Assembly: GCF_002760615.1 (NCBI RefSeq)
Contig: NZ_AWWI01000121.1
Location: 248,001 to 312,000 of the forward strand
Length of the DNA: 64,000 nucleotides
Direction of reading: 5' to 3'
Source: Puniceibacterium antarcticum
Lineage (GTDB): Bacteria; Pseudomonadota; Alphaproteobacteria; Rhodobacterales; Rhodobacteraceae
Both the position numbers and the translations under genes were made by a program. Below, piece by piece: positions 37,206 through 45,665 of this stretch. The notes below the pieces were generated by a model. It saw nothing but the letters and a program-made list of their open reading frames with translations. It was not told the DNA's origin and did no database searches. Every line of letters begins with the position of its first letter. Positions within the stretch are counted from its first letter, which is position 1.

Positions 37206-37560
37206 CCAGCAACTAAGGGGATGCGGACGTAGAATTTTCTCAGCAAGATGACTGAGGAGACTCTGATGAAGATGACGAGATTTAGCGAACTCCAGATCCT
37301 TGCGATGCTGCGCCAGGGATAAGGTGGCTTGCAGGTTGCCGAGCTGTGCCGGGAATACGGCATGAGCACGGCGTCTTTCTACAAGTGGCGTGCGAAGTGT
37401 GGCGGCATGGATGCGTCCATGATCAGCCAGATGAAGGCGTTGGAAGACGAGAACCGCCGGTTGAAGCGCTTGTTTGCAGATCTGAGCATGCAGGCCGATC
37501 TGCTGAAGGAAGCCCTTGGAAAAAAGTGACCCGGCCATCTCAGCGTCGCGAAATGTCCGC
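37206..37560 (+). mobile_element. IS3-family insertion sequence remnant (orfA and first codons of orfB)
   Basis: An IS3-type transposase OrfA can be followed from ATG 37266 to 37529 (ELCREYGMSTASFYKWRAKC, LEDENRRLKRLFADLSMQAD), but codon 19 is a TAA at 37320-37322. OrfB begins as VTRPSQRREM and stops making sense after about 37556. The element is therefore dead and truncated. Ends are approximate; I could not identify terminal repeats. It lies between the acrA and acrB fragments, and probably helped delete the material between them. Confidence 0.8.
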
Positions 37561-38605
37561 CACCCGGCGTAATCCCGTTCGTGACGATCCAGATGTTCTG
37601 GTAAGCTGCCGGCTTCGGCCAGGGTCACCTGTTCGGCTGTGCCGTCGCGCACCACAAAGGCGGTCAGCAGGCCGTCAGTGTCGCCCGCTGTGGCACCTCA
37701 ATCGCTTGCGTCGTGCCCAGCGTCACCGCAACGCGCAGAAACTGTGCGGGGAGGATCAGCCGGTCTGGGTTGTCGAACTGAAAGCGCAGATCCAGCGTGC
37801 CGGTGGCTGTCGAAACCGAGGTACTTGGGCTGACGAAGGTGTCCATGCCATCATAAAGCGTGCCGTTCTCAAGCGTCATGCTCGCGTCAAGGCTTTGGCC
37901 GCGCGTCAGCTCGCCTGAACTGATGCGTTCGTGCAAGCGCAGCATGCGGGCGATGGATTTGGTGATGCCCCCATAGATCGGGTCGAGCCGGGTGACCGTG
38001 GCCAGCGCATCGGCCTGATTTGCGGTGACAATCGCGCCGATGGATACTGCGGGTTCAGAGGGAATGCCGTCGATGGGGCTGCGGATCTCTGTGCCGACCA
38101 GATCAAGATTGGCGTCGGTCACGGCGGATTTTGCACAGCTGAGCGTTGCCCTTGCCTAAAGCAGGTACGCCTCGGCAGCGTCAAGATCTGCCTGGGTCAC
38201 ACCCGACCCCACCAGATTGCGATAGCGATCCACCTTCTGCTGCGCCCACGACAGGGCATCCTCTGCACCCTTTTTTTCCGCCTCGGCGGAGGTGGCGGCG
38301 GCATAGCGTTCGCTTTGCAGGGTGAACGTCAGATCCCCTGTGGCGACCTGCGCATCCAGATCGTAATCGATCCGTTCAACGGTCCTCAGATCGGTGGGAT
38401 GGATATTCGCATCCTGAAATGCAACCGCGCGCCCGGGCGGGGTGAAGATATAGGGCACCGTCTGTATTTCTGCAGTGGTTACGCCCACGTCGACCGGACC
38501 AGTCGAGGCATCCGGCATGCCCTGAGCATGGGCGGGGTGCATCGCCATGGTGAAGAGCGCGGCGGTCAGCGCAGTCCAAAAGGCAGGAAGATGGAATCTC
38601 TTCAT
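37561..38605 (-). pseudogene. decayed RND periplasmic adaptor gene (acrA-like)
   Basis: Leftward from ATG 38605: signal peptide (MKRFHLPAFWTALTAALFTM, ending AHA-Q), then VDVGVTTAEIQTVPYIFTPP and the lipoyl/helical hairpin segment up to AEAYLL. A TAG stop interrupts at 38156-38158, after which the same frame continues as VGTEIRSPIDGIPSEPAVSI and the beta-barrel domain. A frameshift near 37670 moves the reading to VVRDGTAEQVTLAEAG, and at least one more follows (WIVTNGITPG) before the IS remnant cuts it off. Two or more lesions make it non-functional. Confidence 0.88.
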
Positions 38606-38694
38606 CTTTGATCAATCGTGTTCTCTTGGGACCTTTTATATGCGGGCGGTTCAGGGCTCAGGATTGATCTGCCTGAGGTATAGGAGTTTCCGAG

Positions 38695-38888
38695 ATGATT
38701 GCGACCCTGAGGCAAAAGAGCTCTCAGCAGATCAGCCTGGCCATCCGTATGGCAGTACTGAAGTTTTTACGGTCGAAAGTTACGATTCCGTCACCACAGA
38801 AGCGATCAATGCGCGGGCCACGACCAGCATGCGCAACGTTCTCAACTATCTCCCGAATAAGAACGCGGCAATGATATCGTGCCCCTAG
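38695..38888 (+). pseudogene. remnant of a TetR-family (acrR-like) regulator
   Basis: ATG 38695 opens a frame reading MIATLRQKSSQQISLAIRM then AVLKF; after a frameshift in the T-run near 38762 the next frame reads TVESYDSVTTEAINARATTS and NVLNYLPNKNAAM. Joined, they give the normal N-terminal helix-turn-helix of a TetR repressor, then a stop at 38886-38888. It is divergent from the acrA remnant, where an AcrR-type regulator is expected. Missing the ligand domain. Confidence 0.7.
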
Positions 38889-39232
38889 GGATTCCCGCCG
38901 ATGCTTGGGCGTTTGGGCGGGCTGATTAGCTGACCTCTTGGGGTGGGCAGGTCGCAGAACCGTGGTATCCTGTGTGGTATCTTGCCATTCTGCAACGCTG
39001 TTGAACTCAGCGTTGGATCATCACTCTAGGCCAGATGCAGATGGAGGCGCCACATTTTTTCTTACTGAAGCCTGCCACAACACTGCGCCATAGCTCTGTG
39101 TGACTGCCCAAGAGTTTTGCAAAGCGCGATTTTTAATCTCCGTGCATTCCGGGGTGATTGGACATTCATTCTGCTGTGTCCTAAGACATATGGTTAATAT
39201 TGTGTTCAGATAAATTAAGTGTGGAATTTCAA
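38889..39232. other. non-coding stretch before tetR with an inverted and a direct repeat
   Basis: No gene seen in 344 bases. CAACGCTG (38993-39000) pairs with CAGCGTTG (39008-39015) around seven bases. GTGGTATC occurs twice (38962-38969 and 38974-38981), one helical turn apart. These could be regulatory, or leftovers of the decayed locus. Confidence 0.5.
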
Positions 39233-39856
39233 ATGGTCAAACCCATCGCGGACATCCGCAGACCTGCTATTGTGCAGGCAGCCATCAGAACCATCGGAAA
39301 GCACGGATTGCCCACGCCGTCTTACGACTTGATCGCGCAAGAGGCAGAGATGTCACGGCAACTGGTCCGCCACTATTTTCCGAATCCTGAAGAACTCATG
39401 GTTTCGGTCTGCGATGGTCTTGCCGCCGCCTATGAAGAGGCGCTGGCGGAGGGGATTTTGAATGCGGACAAAAGCGGGCGGCTCTCTTTGTTTCTGGACT
39501 TCTATTTCAATTTTCTTGCCGGCGAAAATCTGGCAAAACCTATGGATGATGGGGTCTATGATGCCATGATGTCGTTGGCGACCGGATCGGAAAAAGTGCG
39601 ACAAAGCCTGCACAATCACTATGCGCAGCTTCAGTCCACCATCGCACAAGAGGTTCGTGTGAACGATCCGTCGCTGAGCCGAAGCGCCTGCCATGAAATC
39701 GGATATCTCTTTGTGACGCTGATTTACGGGCACTGGAAAATGGTGGCGAGCCTTGGGTTTTCCGAAAATAACAACCGGGTTGCGCGCGAGGCCGTCGACC
39801 GGCTGATCGCATCATACCAGATGGAAATTGGCGTTCGCGAAAAATGGGCCGTCTGA
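39233..39856 (+). CDS. TetR-family regulator (BetI-like N-terminus)
   Basis: 207 residues from the ATG at 39233 (a TTG at 39200 in the same frame would add 11 residues). The HTH reads YDLIAQEAEMSRQLVRHYFP, preceded by RRPAIVQAAIRTI as in BetI-like repressors. The rest is helical. Its neighbours give no target: the upstream DNA is a pseudogene field and the downstream DNA holds a repeat structure. Autoregulation is likely but unproven. Confidence 0.85.
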   Translation: MVKPIADIRRPAIVQAAIRTIGKHGLPTPSYDLIAQEAEMSRQLVRHYFPNPEELMVSVCDGLAAAYEEALAEGILNADKSGRLSLFLDFYFNFLAGENLAKPMDDGVYDAMMSLATGSEKVRQSLHNHYAQLQSTIAQEVRVNDPSLSRSACHEIGYLFVTLIYGHWKMVASLGFSENNNRVAREAVDRLIASYQMEIGVREKWAV

Positions 39857-39917
39857 CCGGCAGGGTTCTGGTACAGAGTTTTCACGATTCATGCTGAATA
39901 GGCCTGTCTCGTCATCT

Positions 39918-40001
39918 GCGCCCGCTCAAGGCGTTGGGAATACACCGTACTCGGATCTTCGCGGCCTCTTTCCTTGAGCGGGCGCGAAGATCCGATTTTT
40001 T
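39918..40001 (+). repeat. two interleaved inverted repeats ending in a T-run
   Basis: Arm A GCGCCCGCTCAAGG (39918-39931) matches A' CCTTGAGCGGGCGC (39972-39985). Arm B CGGATCTTCGCG (39952-39963) matches B' CGCGAAGATCCG (39983-39994). The order is A-B-A'-B', so the two stems cross or exclude one another. B-B' is followed by ATTTTTT (39995-40001), giving an intrinsic-terminator look on the plus strand. Located about 60 bases after tetR (39233). Confidence 0.7.
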
Positions 40002-40206
40002 ACGTCCCGGGTTGAACCCGAAACACGCTGAGCACGACGTTGCGATGTTGGCGTAACCTCCAGCGGAAAGGCTTTGTTCTGTCGCGGGCGGCGCGGCTGT
40101 TCCAAAGCTATAAACTAAAAAATTGTCACAACATTATGCCTTGCGCTTTGGGCAGTTCTGACCACCTTGGCTTCAAAAGCAAAACGCCGGGCAGAGGCAT
40201 ATCGAC

Positions 40207-40377
40207 ATGAACTGGAAGCGCTTTGTGAAGCGGGCAAATTTCATTTGGCTGGAGATAGGGGTTGCGGTGTTTCTTGGCGTGATCCTGGCGACTCATGCAT
40301 TGGCGGATCCTGTTTCGGTCCCGATTGATGCCCAGCTTGCATCATCTGAAATTGGCGAACTGTCTGCCGCATTCTGA
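40207..40377 (+). CDS. small secreted-peptide candidate, 56 residues
   Basis: ATG at 40207 with AGAGG about nine bases upstream. The product has a basic N-terminus (MNWKRFVKR), a hydrophobic core (residues ~12-29) and a signal-peptidase-like HALA-D site, leaving a 23-24 residue acidic mature peptide that begins DPVSVPIDAQ. No family recognised. It converges on the membrane-bound LytTR regulator nine bases away, suggesting a possible peptide-signal pair, but it could also be a tiny periplasmic protein or a spurious frame. Confidence 0.5.
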   Translation: MNWKRFVKRANFIWLEIGVAVFLGVILATHALADPVSVPIDAQLASSEIGELSAAF

Positions 40378-40386
40378 ACTGTGCCG

Positions 40387-41388
40387 TTAGACGCTGTGCC
40401 TGTTTGCCGGTCGTATATGGTTCGCGGGCGCCTTTGAGGTTCCGGGAACTTTGAGCCTTTTATCTGACTGCGCGCAGTGCAGATCTGCACTTTTGTCAGA
40501 ATGTTCTGCGACCCAATTCTGCACCTCGGACAGGCGAGTGCGGGCCACCGGGATGCGAGTATCGTCGTGGAGCTTCAGACTGTGACGGTTTCCTTCACGC
40601 TCTATCTCCAGAGCCTCGTTTCGTGACACCCACCAAGAGCGGTGCGGCTGGAATCCGTCTTCGGGTAAGGTTTGGGCGACAATGTCCCCAAGTCGGGCGC
40701 GTCGGGTGAGGATCGTGCTGTCCATCGTCACGCGGACATGGTGTTCCCGGGCTTCGATGTGGCGGATACGGGACACGGGTACCCGGTGATTACCGATCAG
40801 CAGATACCGCACTTCGGGTGCTTTTCCATCCTCCGTCGCTGCGGTTGCAGGTGTCGCAAGCGCAGGTTGCGCAATCGTCGCAGTTGCGATTTTTTCAGCG
40901 CATGCAAGCTCTGCCATCGGCAGCATCGTGGGCAGGACAAACCGGTAGAATACGGTCTCCAGCACCAGAAGGCAGGGCAGAAAGAAAATTACCCGCGCCA
41001 TCACATCGACCTCGAACACCTTGTTCGTCAAATACCAAGACAGGTATTCGCCGACCGCACCTGCAGGAATAAAGCTCAGCACGCTGACAAGTTGGATGGG
41101 GAAGACCACATCGATGATCTTGATCTGGATCACGCCGAAGATCGCCAAACCGACAACATACAGCGTCAGGAAAGCCGCAACAGAGGCAGGCCAGACAACC
41201 GCCTTCATCCATAGGTCAAGCGTGACCTGTGGTCTGGACGTATCCATGGTGATCATCACCGTAACTGCGAGACAGATGAAAAGAACGACTTTGCGCTTTG
41301 CCAAGATTGCGCAAAAATCCTGAACGCTCAGGTTGAAGCGGTCTCCCAAAAGGGAGCAGAGCCTAAGTTTTTGAGTGAAGATAATCAT
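40387..41388 (-). CDS. membrane-anchored LytTR-family DNA-binding regulator
   Basis: 333 residues. The N-terminal half has about four hydrophobic helices (from KRKVVLFICLAVTVMITMDT through FFLPCLLVLETVFYRFVLP). After an alanine-rich linker, residues ~195-295 are a LytTR domain (VSRIRHIEAREHHVRVTM, FQPHRSWWVSRNEALEI). There is no receiver domain or kinase, so this is a one-component membrane regulator. The C-terminal ~35 residues are polar and look disordered. Its target is unknown. Confidence 0.88.
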   Translation of the reverse strand: MIIFTQKLRLCSLLGDRFNLSVQDFCAILAKRKVVLFICLAVTVMITMDTSRPQVTLDLWMKAVVWPASVAAFLTLYVVGLAIFGVIQIKIIDVVFPIQLVSVLSFIPAGAVGEYLSWYLTNKVFEVDVMARVIFFLPCLLVLETVFYRFVLPTMLPMAELACAEKIATATIAQPALATPATAATEDGKAPEVRYLLIGNHRVPVSRIRHIEAREHHVRVTMDSTILTRRARLGDIVAQTLPEDGFQPHRSWWVSRNEALEIEREGNRHSLKLHDDTRIPVARTRLSEVQNWVAEHSDKSADLHCAQSDKRLKVPGTSKAPANHIRPANRHSV

Positions 41389-41659
41389 GTATAAATAAAT
41401 TTTTCTAAACTTTATTCTTGTGCAAAGCCCAGGATGCAGGTTCGGTTCAGCCCCAACCCAGCCTCACTTAGTGTTATTCTGAGTTTTGCGAACAAAAAAA
41501 ACGCAATACCTTAAACTTGGCAGAAGTACACATCGATAACGCGACCTTCTACGGTTTTTCATTTCTCTTCGCGCGATCAGGTATCGTACAGAGCTGACAT
41601 GTTTACGCATGGGCAGCCAATGTCTAGGCTCCTCTTGAAACACAAAGCGAGCGTACGCC

Positions 41660-42598
41660 ATGAGCTGGAATCCTGCCCTTGATCCGCATTGCCCGACTGG
41701 AAACGAGGTCGATGCCATAGAGACTGTGATCGTGCCTCGTGCGCGGGATCTGGGGGGATTCGAAGTGCGTCGCGCGCTGCCCGCCCCCAAACGCCAGATG
41801 GTGGGGCCTTTCATATTTTTCGACCAGATGGGCCCGGCCGAATTTCTACCGTCGCGGGGCATGGACGTGCGGCCGCACCCGCATGTTGGTCTCGCAACCA
41901 TCAGCTATCTCTACCGGGGGCGGATGCATCACAGAGATTCGCTCGGCACGGATGCCTGGATCGAACCCGGCGCGGTGAACTGGATGGTTGCCGGACATGG
42001 AATAACCCACTCTGAACGCACCGATGACGCGACCCAAACCGAGCCTATGCCCTTCTTTGGTATCCAGACCTGGGTCGCCCTGCCCAAGGATCACGAGGAC
42101 CGCCCAGCCGAATTCATCCACGCAGGTCGTGATGAGTTGCCGATGATCGAGGGAGACGGCAAGCAGGTGCGGCTGATCCTGGGGGCCGCCTATGGGGAAC
42201 GTGCGCCGGTCAAAACCGCCTCTGAGATGTTCTATGCCGATGCAGTTCTGCAGGCCGGTGCGACGCTGCCCTTGCCGGACGATCATGAGGATCGCGGTGT
42301 CTATGTGGTCGAAGGCGCCGTAACGGTGGCAGGAGTACGCTATGAGGCGGGCCGCATGATGGTGTTCCGCCCGGGCGATCATATCAGCCTGACAGCGGCA
42401 GAGCAGGGTGCCCGGGTCATGCTGTTGGGAGGCGAGACGCTGGAAGGCCCCCGCTATATCTGGTGGAATTTTGTCGCCTCGTCGAAAGAACGGATCGAGG
42501 AGGCGAAAGAGGCTTGGCGGAGCGGGGACTGGTCCAATGGCCGATTCCACTTGCCACCCGGAGATGACAGTGAATTCATCCCTTTGCCAGATCGGTAA
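41660..42598 (+). CDS. pirin-family cupin protein
   Basis: 312 residues with two cupin domains. VRPHPHVGLATISYLYRG and NWMVAGHGITHSER carry the metal-binding histidines of pirins, and the second domain holds GVYVVEGAVTVAGVRYEAG. Bacterial pirins are iron-binding proteins with quercetinase-like or protein-interaction roles; the exact role here is unknown. It stands alone, with about 270 bases of AT-rich DNA in front. Confidence 0.93.
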   Translation: MSWNPALDPHCPTGNEVDAIETVIVPRARDLGGFEVRRALPAPKRQMVGPFIFFDQMGPAEFLPSRGMDVRPHPHVGLATISYLYRGRMHHRDSLGTDAWIEPGAVNWMVAGHGITHSERTDDATQTEPMPFFGIQTWVALPKDHEDRPAEFIHAGRDELPMIEGDGKQVRLILGAAYGERAPVKTASEMFYADAVLQAGATLPLPDDHEDRGVYVVEGAVTVAGVRYEAGRMMVFRPGDHISLTAAEQGARVMLLGGETLEGPRYIWWNFVASSKERIEEAKEAWRSGDWSNGRFHLPPGDDSEFIPLPDR

Positions 42599-42673
42599 AG
42601 CTGCAAGAAATGCGGATCTGTGCCGGGGTTAAGCGTTGTTTCGCAGCGGAGTGAAATTTCTTGGATTCCTCGC

Positions 42674-42702
42674 TTGACGGGGCAGAACACTCCCCCTATT
42701 AC
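42674..42702 (+). promoter_or_regulatory. sigma70-type promoter of the tRNA-Asp genes
   Basis: TTGACG (42674-42679) and TATTAC (42697-42702) are separated by 17 bases and lie 32 bases before the first tRNA-Asp. A near-consensus spacing and -35 box give good support. Confidence 0.75.
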
Positions 42703-42734
42703 CGCCACACGCTTGGGAGACCATGCGGCAGTGA

Positions 42735-42811
42735 GCGGTTGTAGCTCAGTTGGTTAGAGTACCGGCCTGTCACGCCGGGGGTCGCGGGTTCGAGCCCCGT
42801 CAACCGCGCCA
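42735..42811 (+). tRNA. tRNA-Asp (anticodon GTC), copy 1
   Basis: 77 bases forming a standard cloverleaf. The acceptor arm GCGGTTG pairs with CAACCGC, D-loop TTGGTTAGA is normal, the anticodon loop reads CTGTCAC with GTC, and TTCGAGC marks the T-arm. The CCA tail is encoded. G34 would become queuosine and then glutamyl-queuosine via GluQ, encoded at 56741. Confidence 0.97.
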
Positions 42812-42841
42812 TCACTGCCCATAAGTCCTCCGTTGCGATGC

Positions 42842-42918
42842 GCGGTTGTAGCTCAGTTGGTTAGAGTACCGGCCTGTCACGCCGGGGGTCGCGGGTTCGA
42901 GCCCCGTCAACCGCGCCA
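42842..42918 (+). tRNA. tRNA-Asp (anticodon GTC), copy 2
   Basis: Same 77-base sequence as copy 1, 30 bases downstream, with encoded CCA. The two are probably cut from one transcript. The pair is identical along its length, suggesting recent duplication or gene conversion. Confidence 0.97.
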
Positions 42919-43060
42919 TTCGTACTTTCAGACGAATTGTAGAAAATTTCAGAAAAAATCCGGGACCCCGGAACAAAACCGTTGTTGCTGCGTTTTCACT
43001 TATGGAGAACGGGTGCACCGATAGAGTGACTGTTTCTTGTCAAGTCTCAGACATGAAACA

Positions 43061-43080
43061 GGGGCGCCCGAAAGCGCCCC
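43061..43080 (-). terminator. hairpin ending the YcbK-like gene
   Basis: GGGGCGC (43061-43067) pairs with GCGCCCC (43074-43080) around CCGAAA. On the minus strand it is followed by TGTTTC, a weak T-run. It lies 38 bases after the gene at 43119. Confidence 0.6.
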
Positions 43081-43118
43081 GTTGTTCGAAAGTCATCTTG
43101 TTGCGTGCGAAGCCAGAA

Positions 43119-43688
43119 TCAGCTGCCCCAAGACCGCACAGGACCGCAGTCCATATGTACAAAATTGGAGCCCGTGTAGCGCCCTACGCCGCCACCATGA
43201 CAGGCAGACGCCGCGCGCGCCATTTGATTGACTGATCGAGAGGCGAGACGAAGGTCTGCGGCTTGTCCGACCAAATGGCGAGAGTTCTGCGCCACGCCGG
43301 AAGACCGTGCCCGCAGCATCGCGTTGGTTTCGGGGCTGCGATAGCCGGAAATCAACATGTAGGGTTCGCTGACATCCATCACGTTATGGGCCGCCGCCAT
43401 GATATCGACAGTGCGCAGGTCGATATTCTTGATCTGATCATTGCGCCAATCGCGCATGAAATAGGTTATTTCCTTAACCGCATCGGCGATATAATCGCCC
43501 TCAACCCAGTAGATCATGTCAAGACGTTCGCCTGTCCGCCCCGAGTACATCTTGACCCGTCTGATGTCGCCGCCGCCCCGCAGAAATCCTGCTGCGTTGG
43601 CGTAAGTCGGTGCTGCCGTGATCATGGTTGCTGCGAACGCGCCAAGAAGGCCGCGTCGCGAGATACCGTTCGCGCTTGCGTTGGTCAT
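43119..43688 (-). CDS. YcbK/DUF882-family exported peptidase-like protein
   Basis: 189 residues from ATG 43688; the open frame starts 13 codons earlier without a ribosome site. A twin-arginine signal (NGISRRGLLGAFAATMITAA) predicts Tat export. The M15-like metal site is shown by SRHLVGQAADLR (HxxxxxxD) and FVHMDCG. Such proteins are thought to trim peptidoglycan peptides. It is divergent from an L,D-transpeptidase gene, often its genomic neighbour. Confidence 0.9.
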   Translation of the reverse strand: MTNASANGISRRGLLGAFAATMITAAPTYANAAGFLRGGGDIRRVKMYSGRTGERLDMIYWVEGDYIADAVKEITYFMRDWRNDQIKNIDLRTVDIMAAAHNVMDVSEPYMLISGYRSPETNAMLRARSSGVAQNSRHLVGQAADLRLASRSVNQMARAASACHGGGVGRYTGSNFVHMDCGPVRSWGS

Positions 43689-44018
43689 GGTAAAGAGCCT
43701 GTCCCGTGTCTGTACCTGTATGTCCACGACGTTGCGCGGACGGTGCTAATTCGTGTCAGAATGCAAGAAAGTTATGTCACAATGGTGAATTTTCTGTAAC
43801 CCGAAAAAATTGCGTTTTCTGTTTTTCAAGCCTTTTCGGCGAGAATCTGCTCAAAATTGGTCTGCTGTGGCCGAGTCGCACTGGAACCAAATCCTAAGGG
43901 ATACAGTTGGGTACCAATACGGCCTCAGTTCGGCGATCACGACAAAAGTGAGTGGACAGTGGTCAAGCCACTCTGAGACAACGGAAATATTCGCATCGTC
44001 GCATCGGGAAATACTGTA
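43689..44018. other. divergent promoter region of YcbK-like and L,D-transpeptidase genes
   Basis: 330 bases with no gene. GAGTGG (43950-43955) and CCACTC (43968-43973) form an inverted repeat 45 bases before the L,D-transpeptidase start. I could not place a confident promoter. Confidence 0.5.
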
Positions 44019-45635
44019 ATGCCGTTTCATCTGCCCTTTCTGCCTCGTCGGGCCCTGTTTGTCGCTTTGGTTGCGGCCTCTTTTGGCTTGTCCGTGCCAC
44101 AGGTCGGGCAGGCGCAAGTCACGTCCTACAAGCTGGCGGTCGCCGAAGCCCTGGCAAAGGACGACAGTATTGCGGCCTTCTATCGTGCGCGGGACTTCGC
44201 GCCTATATGGACAGGCGCCTCGGCGCAGGATCTGGCGCGTCGTCAGGCTTTGTTCGAAGCTTTGGCGCAAGCCAAGTCGCACGGTCTGCCAGCCACCCGC
44301 TATGGCGCCGACGGGTTGATTGCCATGATGGGCACTGTGCGAAATGCGCAAGAGCAGGGCGAGGTCGAAGTGGCGCTAACGCGTGCCTTTGTGGCATACG
44401 CGCATGATATCCAGACGGGTATCCTGAAGCCTGGTGATGTGGTGTCGGGTATCAAGCGCGAAGTGCCGCTGCGCGATCCCGCGCTGACGTTGGCATCGCT
44501 GATGCAGAATGACCCTCGCGCCGCCATCCGTGCGCTCGCGCCTCAGTCACAGGAATATGCGCGGCTGATGAAGGAAAAGATGCTGCTTGAGCGCAAGCTG
44601 ACGCAGGGCGGATGGGGTCCTGTCGTGAATTCGGGCAAGATCGAGCCGGGGCAAAGCGGACCCGCTGTTGTGGCGTTGCGCAACCGGCTGATTGCAATGG
44701 GATACATGGGGCGCAGCGTTTCGGCGAGCTATGATCCCGATCTGAAGGCCGCCGTGATGCAGTTTCAGGGTGACCATGGCCTGACCGCCGATGGTGTCGC
44801 CGGGCGTGACACGCTGGGGCAGATCAACATAGGTGTTGAAGAGCGGCTTCAGTCCATCCTTGTTGCGATGGAGCGGGAACGCTGGCTGAACCTTCCCGGT
44901 GGGCTGGGCAAGCGTCACATCCGCGTGAACCTGACCGAATTCAACGCCAAGATCATAGACGACGGAAAGGTGACCTTTGAAACGCGCTCGGTGATCGGGG
45001 CAGTTCCGGCTGATCGTGAAACGCCCGAGTTTTCCGACGTCATGGAATATATGGTCGTCAACCCCAGTTGGTACGTGCCACGCTCGATTGTGGTGAAAGA
45101 ATATCTGCCGAAGCTACGCGACAATCCGGGGGCCGTTGGGCATCTCGAGATCACCGACAGCCGTGGGCAATCGGTGAATCGGGCCGCCGGATTTGGACAA
45201 TATTCGGCGTCCAGCTTTCCCTATTCCATGCGCCAGCCGCCCGGGCCCAGCAACGCGCTGGGGCAGGTGAAGTTCATGTTCCCAAACAAGTACAACATCT
45301 ACCTGCATGATACCCCGTCAAAGAGCCTGTTCAACAGCGAGGTGCGCGCCTACAGTCATGGCTGCATCCGGCTGGGGGATCCCAAGGATTTCGCTTATGC
45401 GCTGCTGTCACGTCAGACAGATGACCCAGAGGGGGTGTTCCAGTCGCGGCTGCGCACTGGTAAAGAGTCCACGATCTCGCTTGAAACGCCTGTGCCGGTG
45501 CACCTGATTTATCGCACCGCGTTTACGTCGGCAAAGGGCAGGATCAACTATCGCCGCGACATCTATGATCGCGATGCGCGGATCTGGGCGGCGCTGAGTG
45601 ATGCAGGGGTGGTCCTGCCGACACAAGGCAGTTAA
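44019..45635 (+). CDS. L,D-transpeptidase of the YcbB/LdtD type
   Basis: 538 residues. An export signal (hydrophobic ~residues 9-28), a peptidoglycan-binding domain (AVMQFQGDHGLTADGVAG, around residues 210-270) and a YkuD catalytic domain with SHGCIRLGDP, where the cysteine is the nucleophile. It makes 3-3 peptidoglycan cross-links in the periplasm. Length and order match YcbB. Start codon ATG; the ribosome site is weak. Confidence 0.94.
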   Translation: MPFHLPFLPRRALFVALVAASFGLSVPQVGQAQVTSYKLAVAEALAKDDSIAAFYRARDFAPIWTGASAQDLARRQALFEALAQAKSHGLPATRYGADGLIAMMGTVRNAQEQGEVEVALTRAFVAYAHDIQTGILKPGDVVSGIKREVPLRDPALTLASLMQNDPRAAIRALAPQSQEYARLMKEKMLLERKLTQGGWGPVVNSGKIEPGQSGPAVVALRNRLIAMGYMGRSVSASYDPDLKAAVMQFQGDHGLTADGVAGRDTLGQINIGVEERLQSILVAMERERWLNLPGGLGKRHIRVNLTEFNAKIIDDGKVTFETRSVIGAVPADRETPEFSDVMEYMVVNPSWYVPRSIVVKEYLPKLRDNPGAVGHLEITDSRGQSVNRAAGFGQYSASSFPYSMRQPPGPSNALGQVKFMFPNKYNIYLHDTPSKSLFNSEVRAYSHGCIRLGDPKDFAYALLSRQTDDPEGVFQSRLRTGKESTISLETPVPVHLIYRTAFTSAKGRINYRRDIYDRDARIWAALSDAGVVLPTQGS

Positions 45636-45665
45636 AACCAGCCGGATAATTCCCGGGAGGCTGGC

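Noticed and set aside
41464-41901. 145-codon minus-strand frame
   Set aside because: It overlaps the pirin gene 5' end, has no ribosome site and no family similarity.
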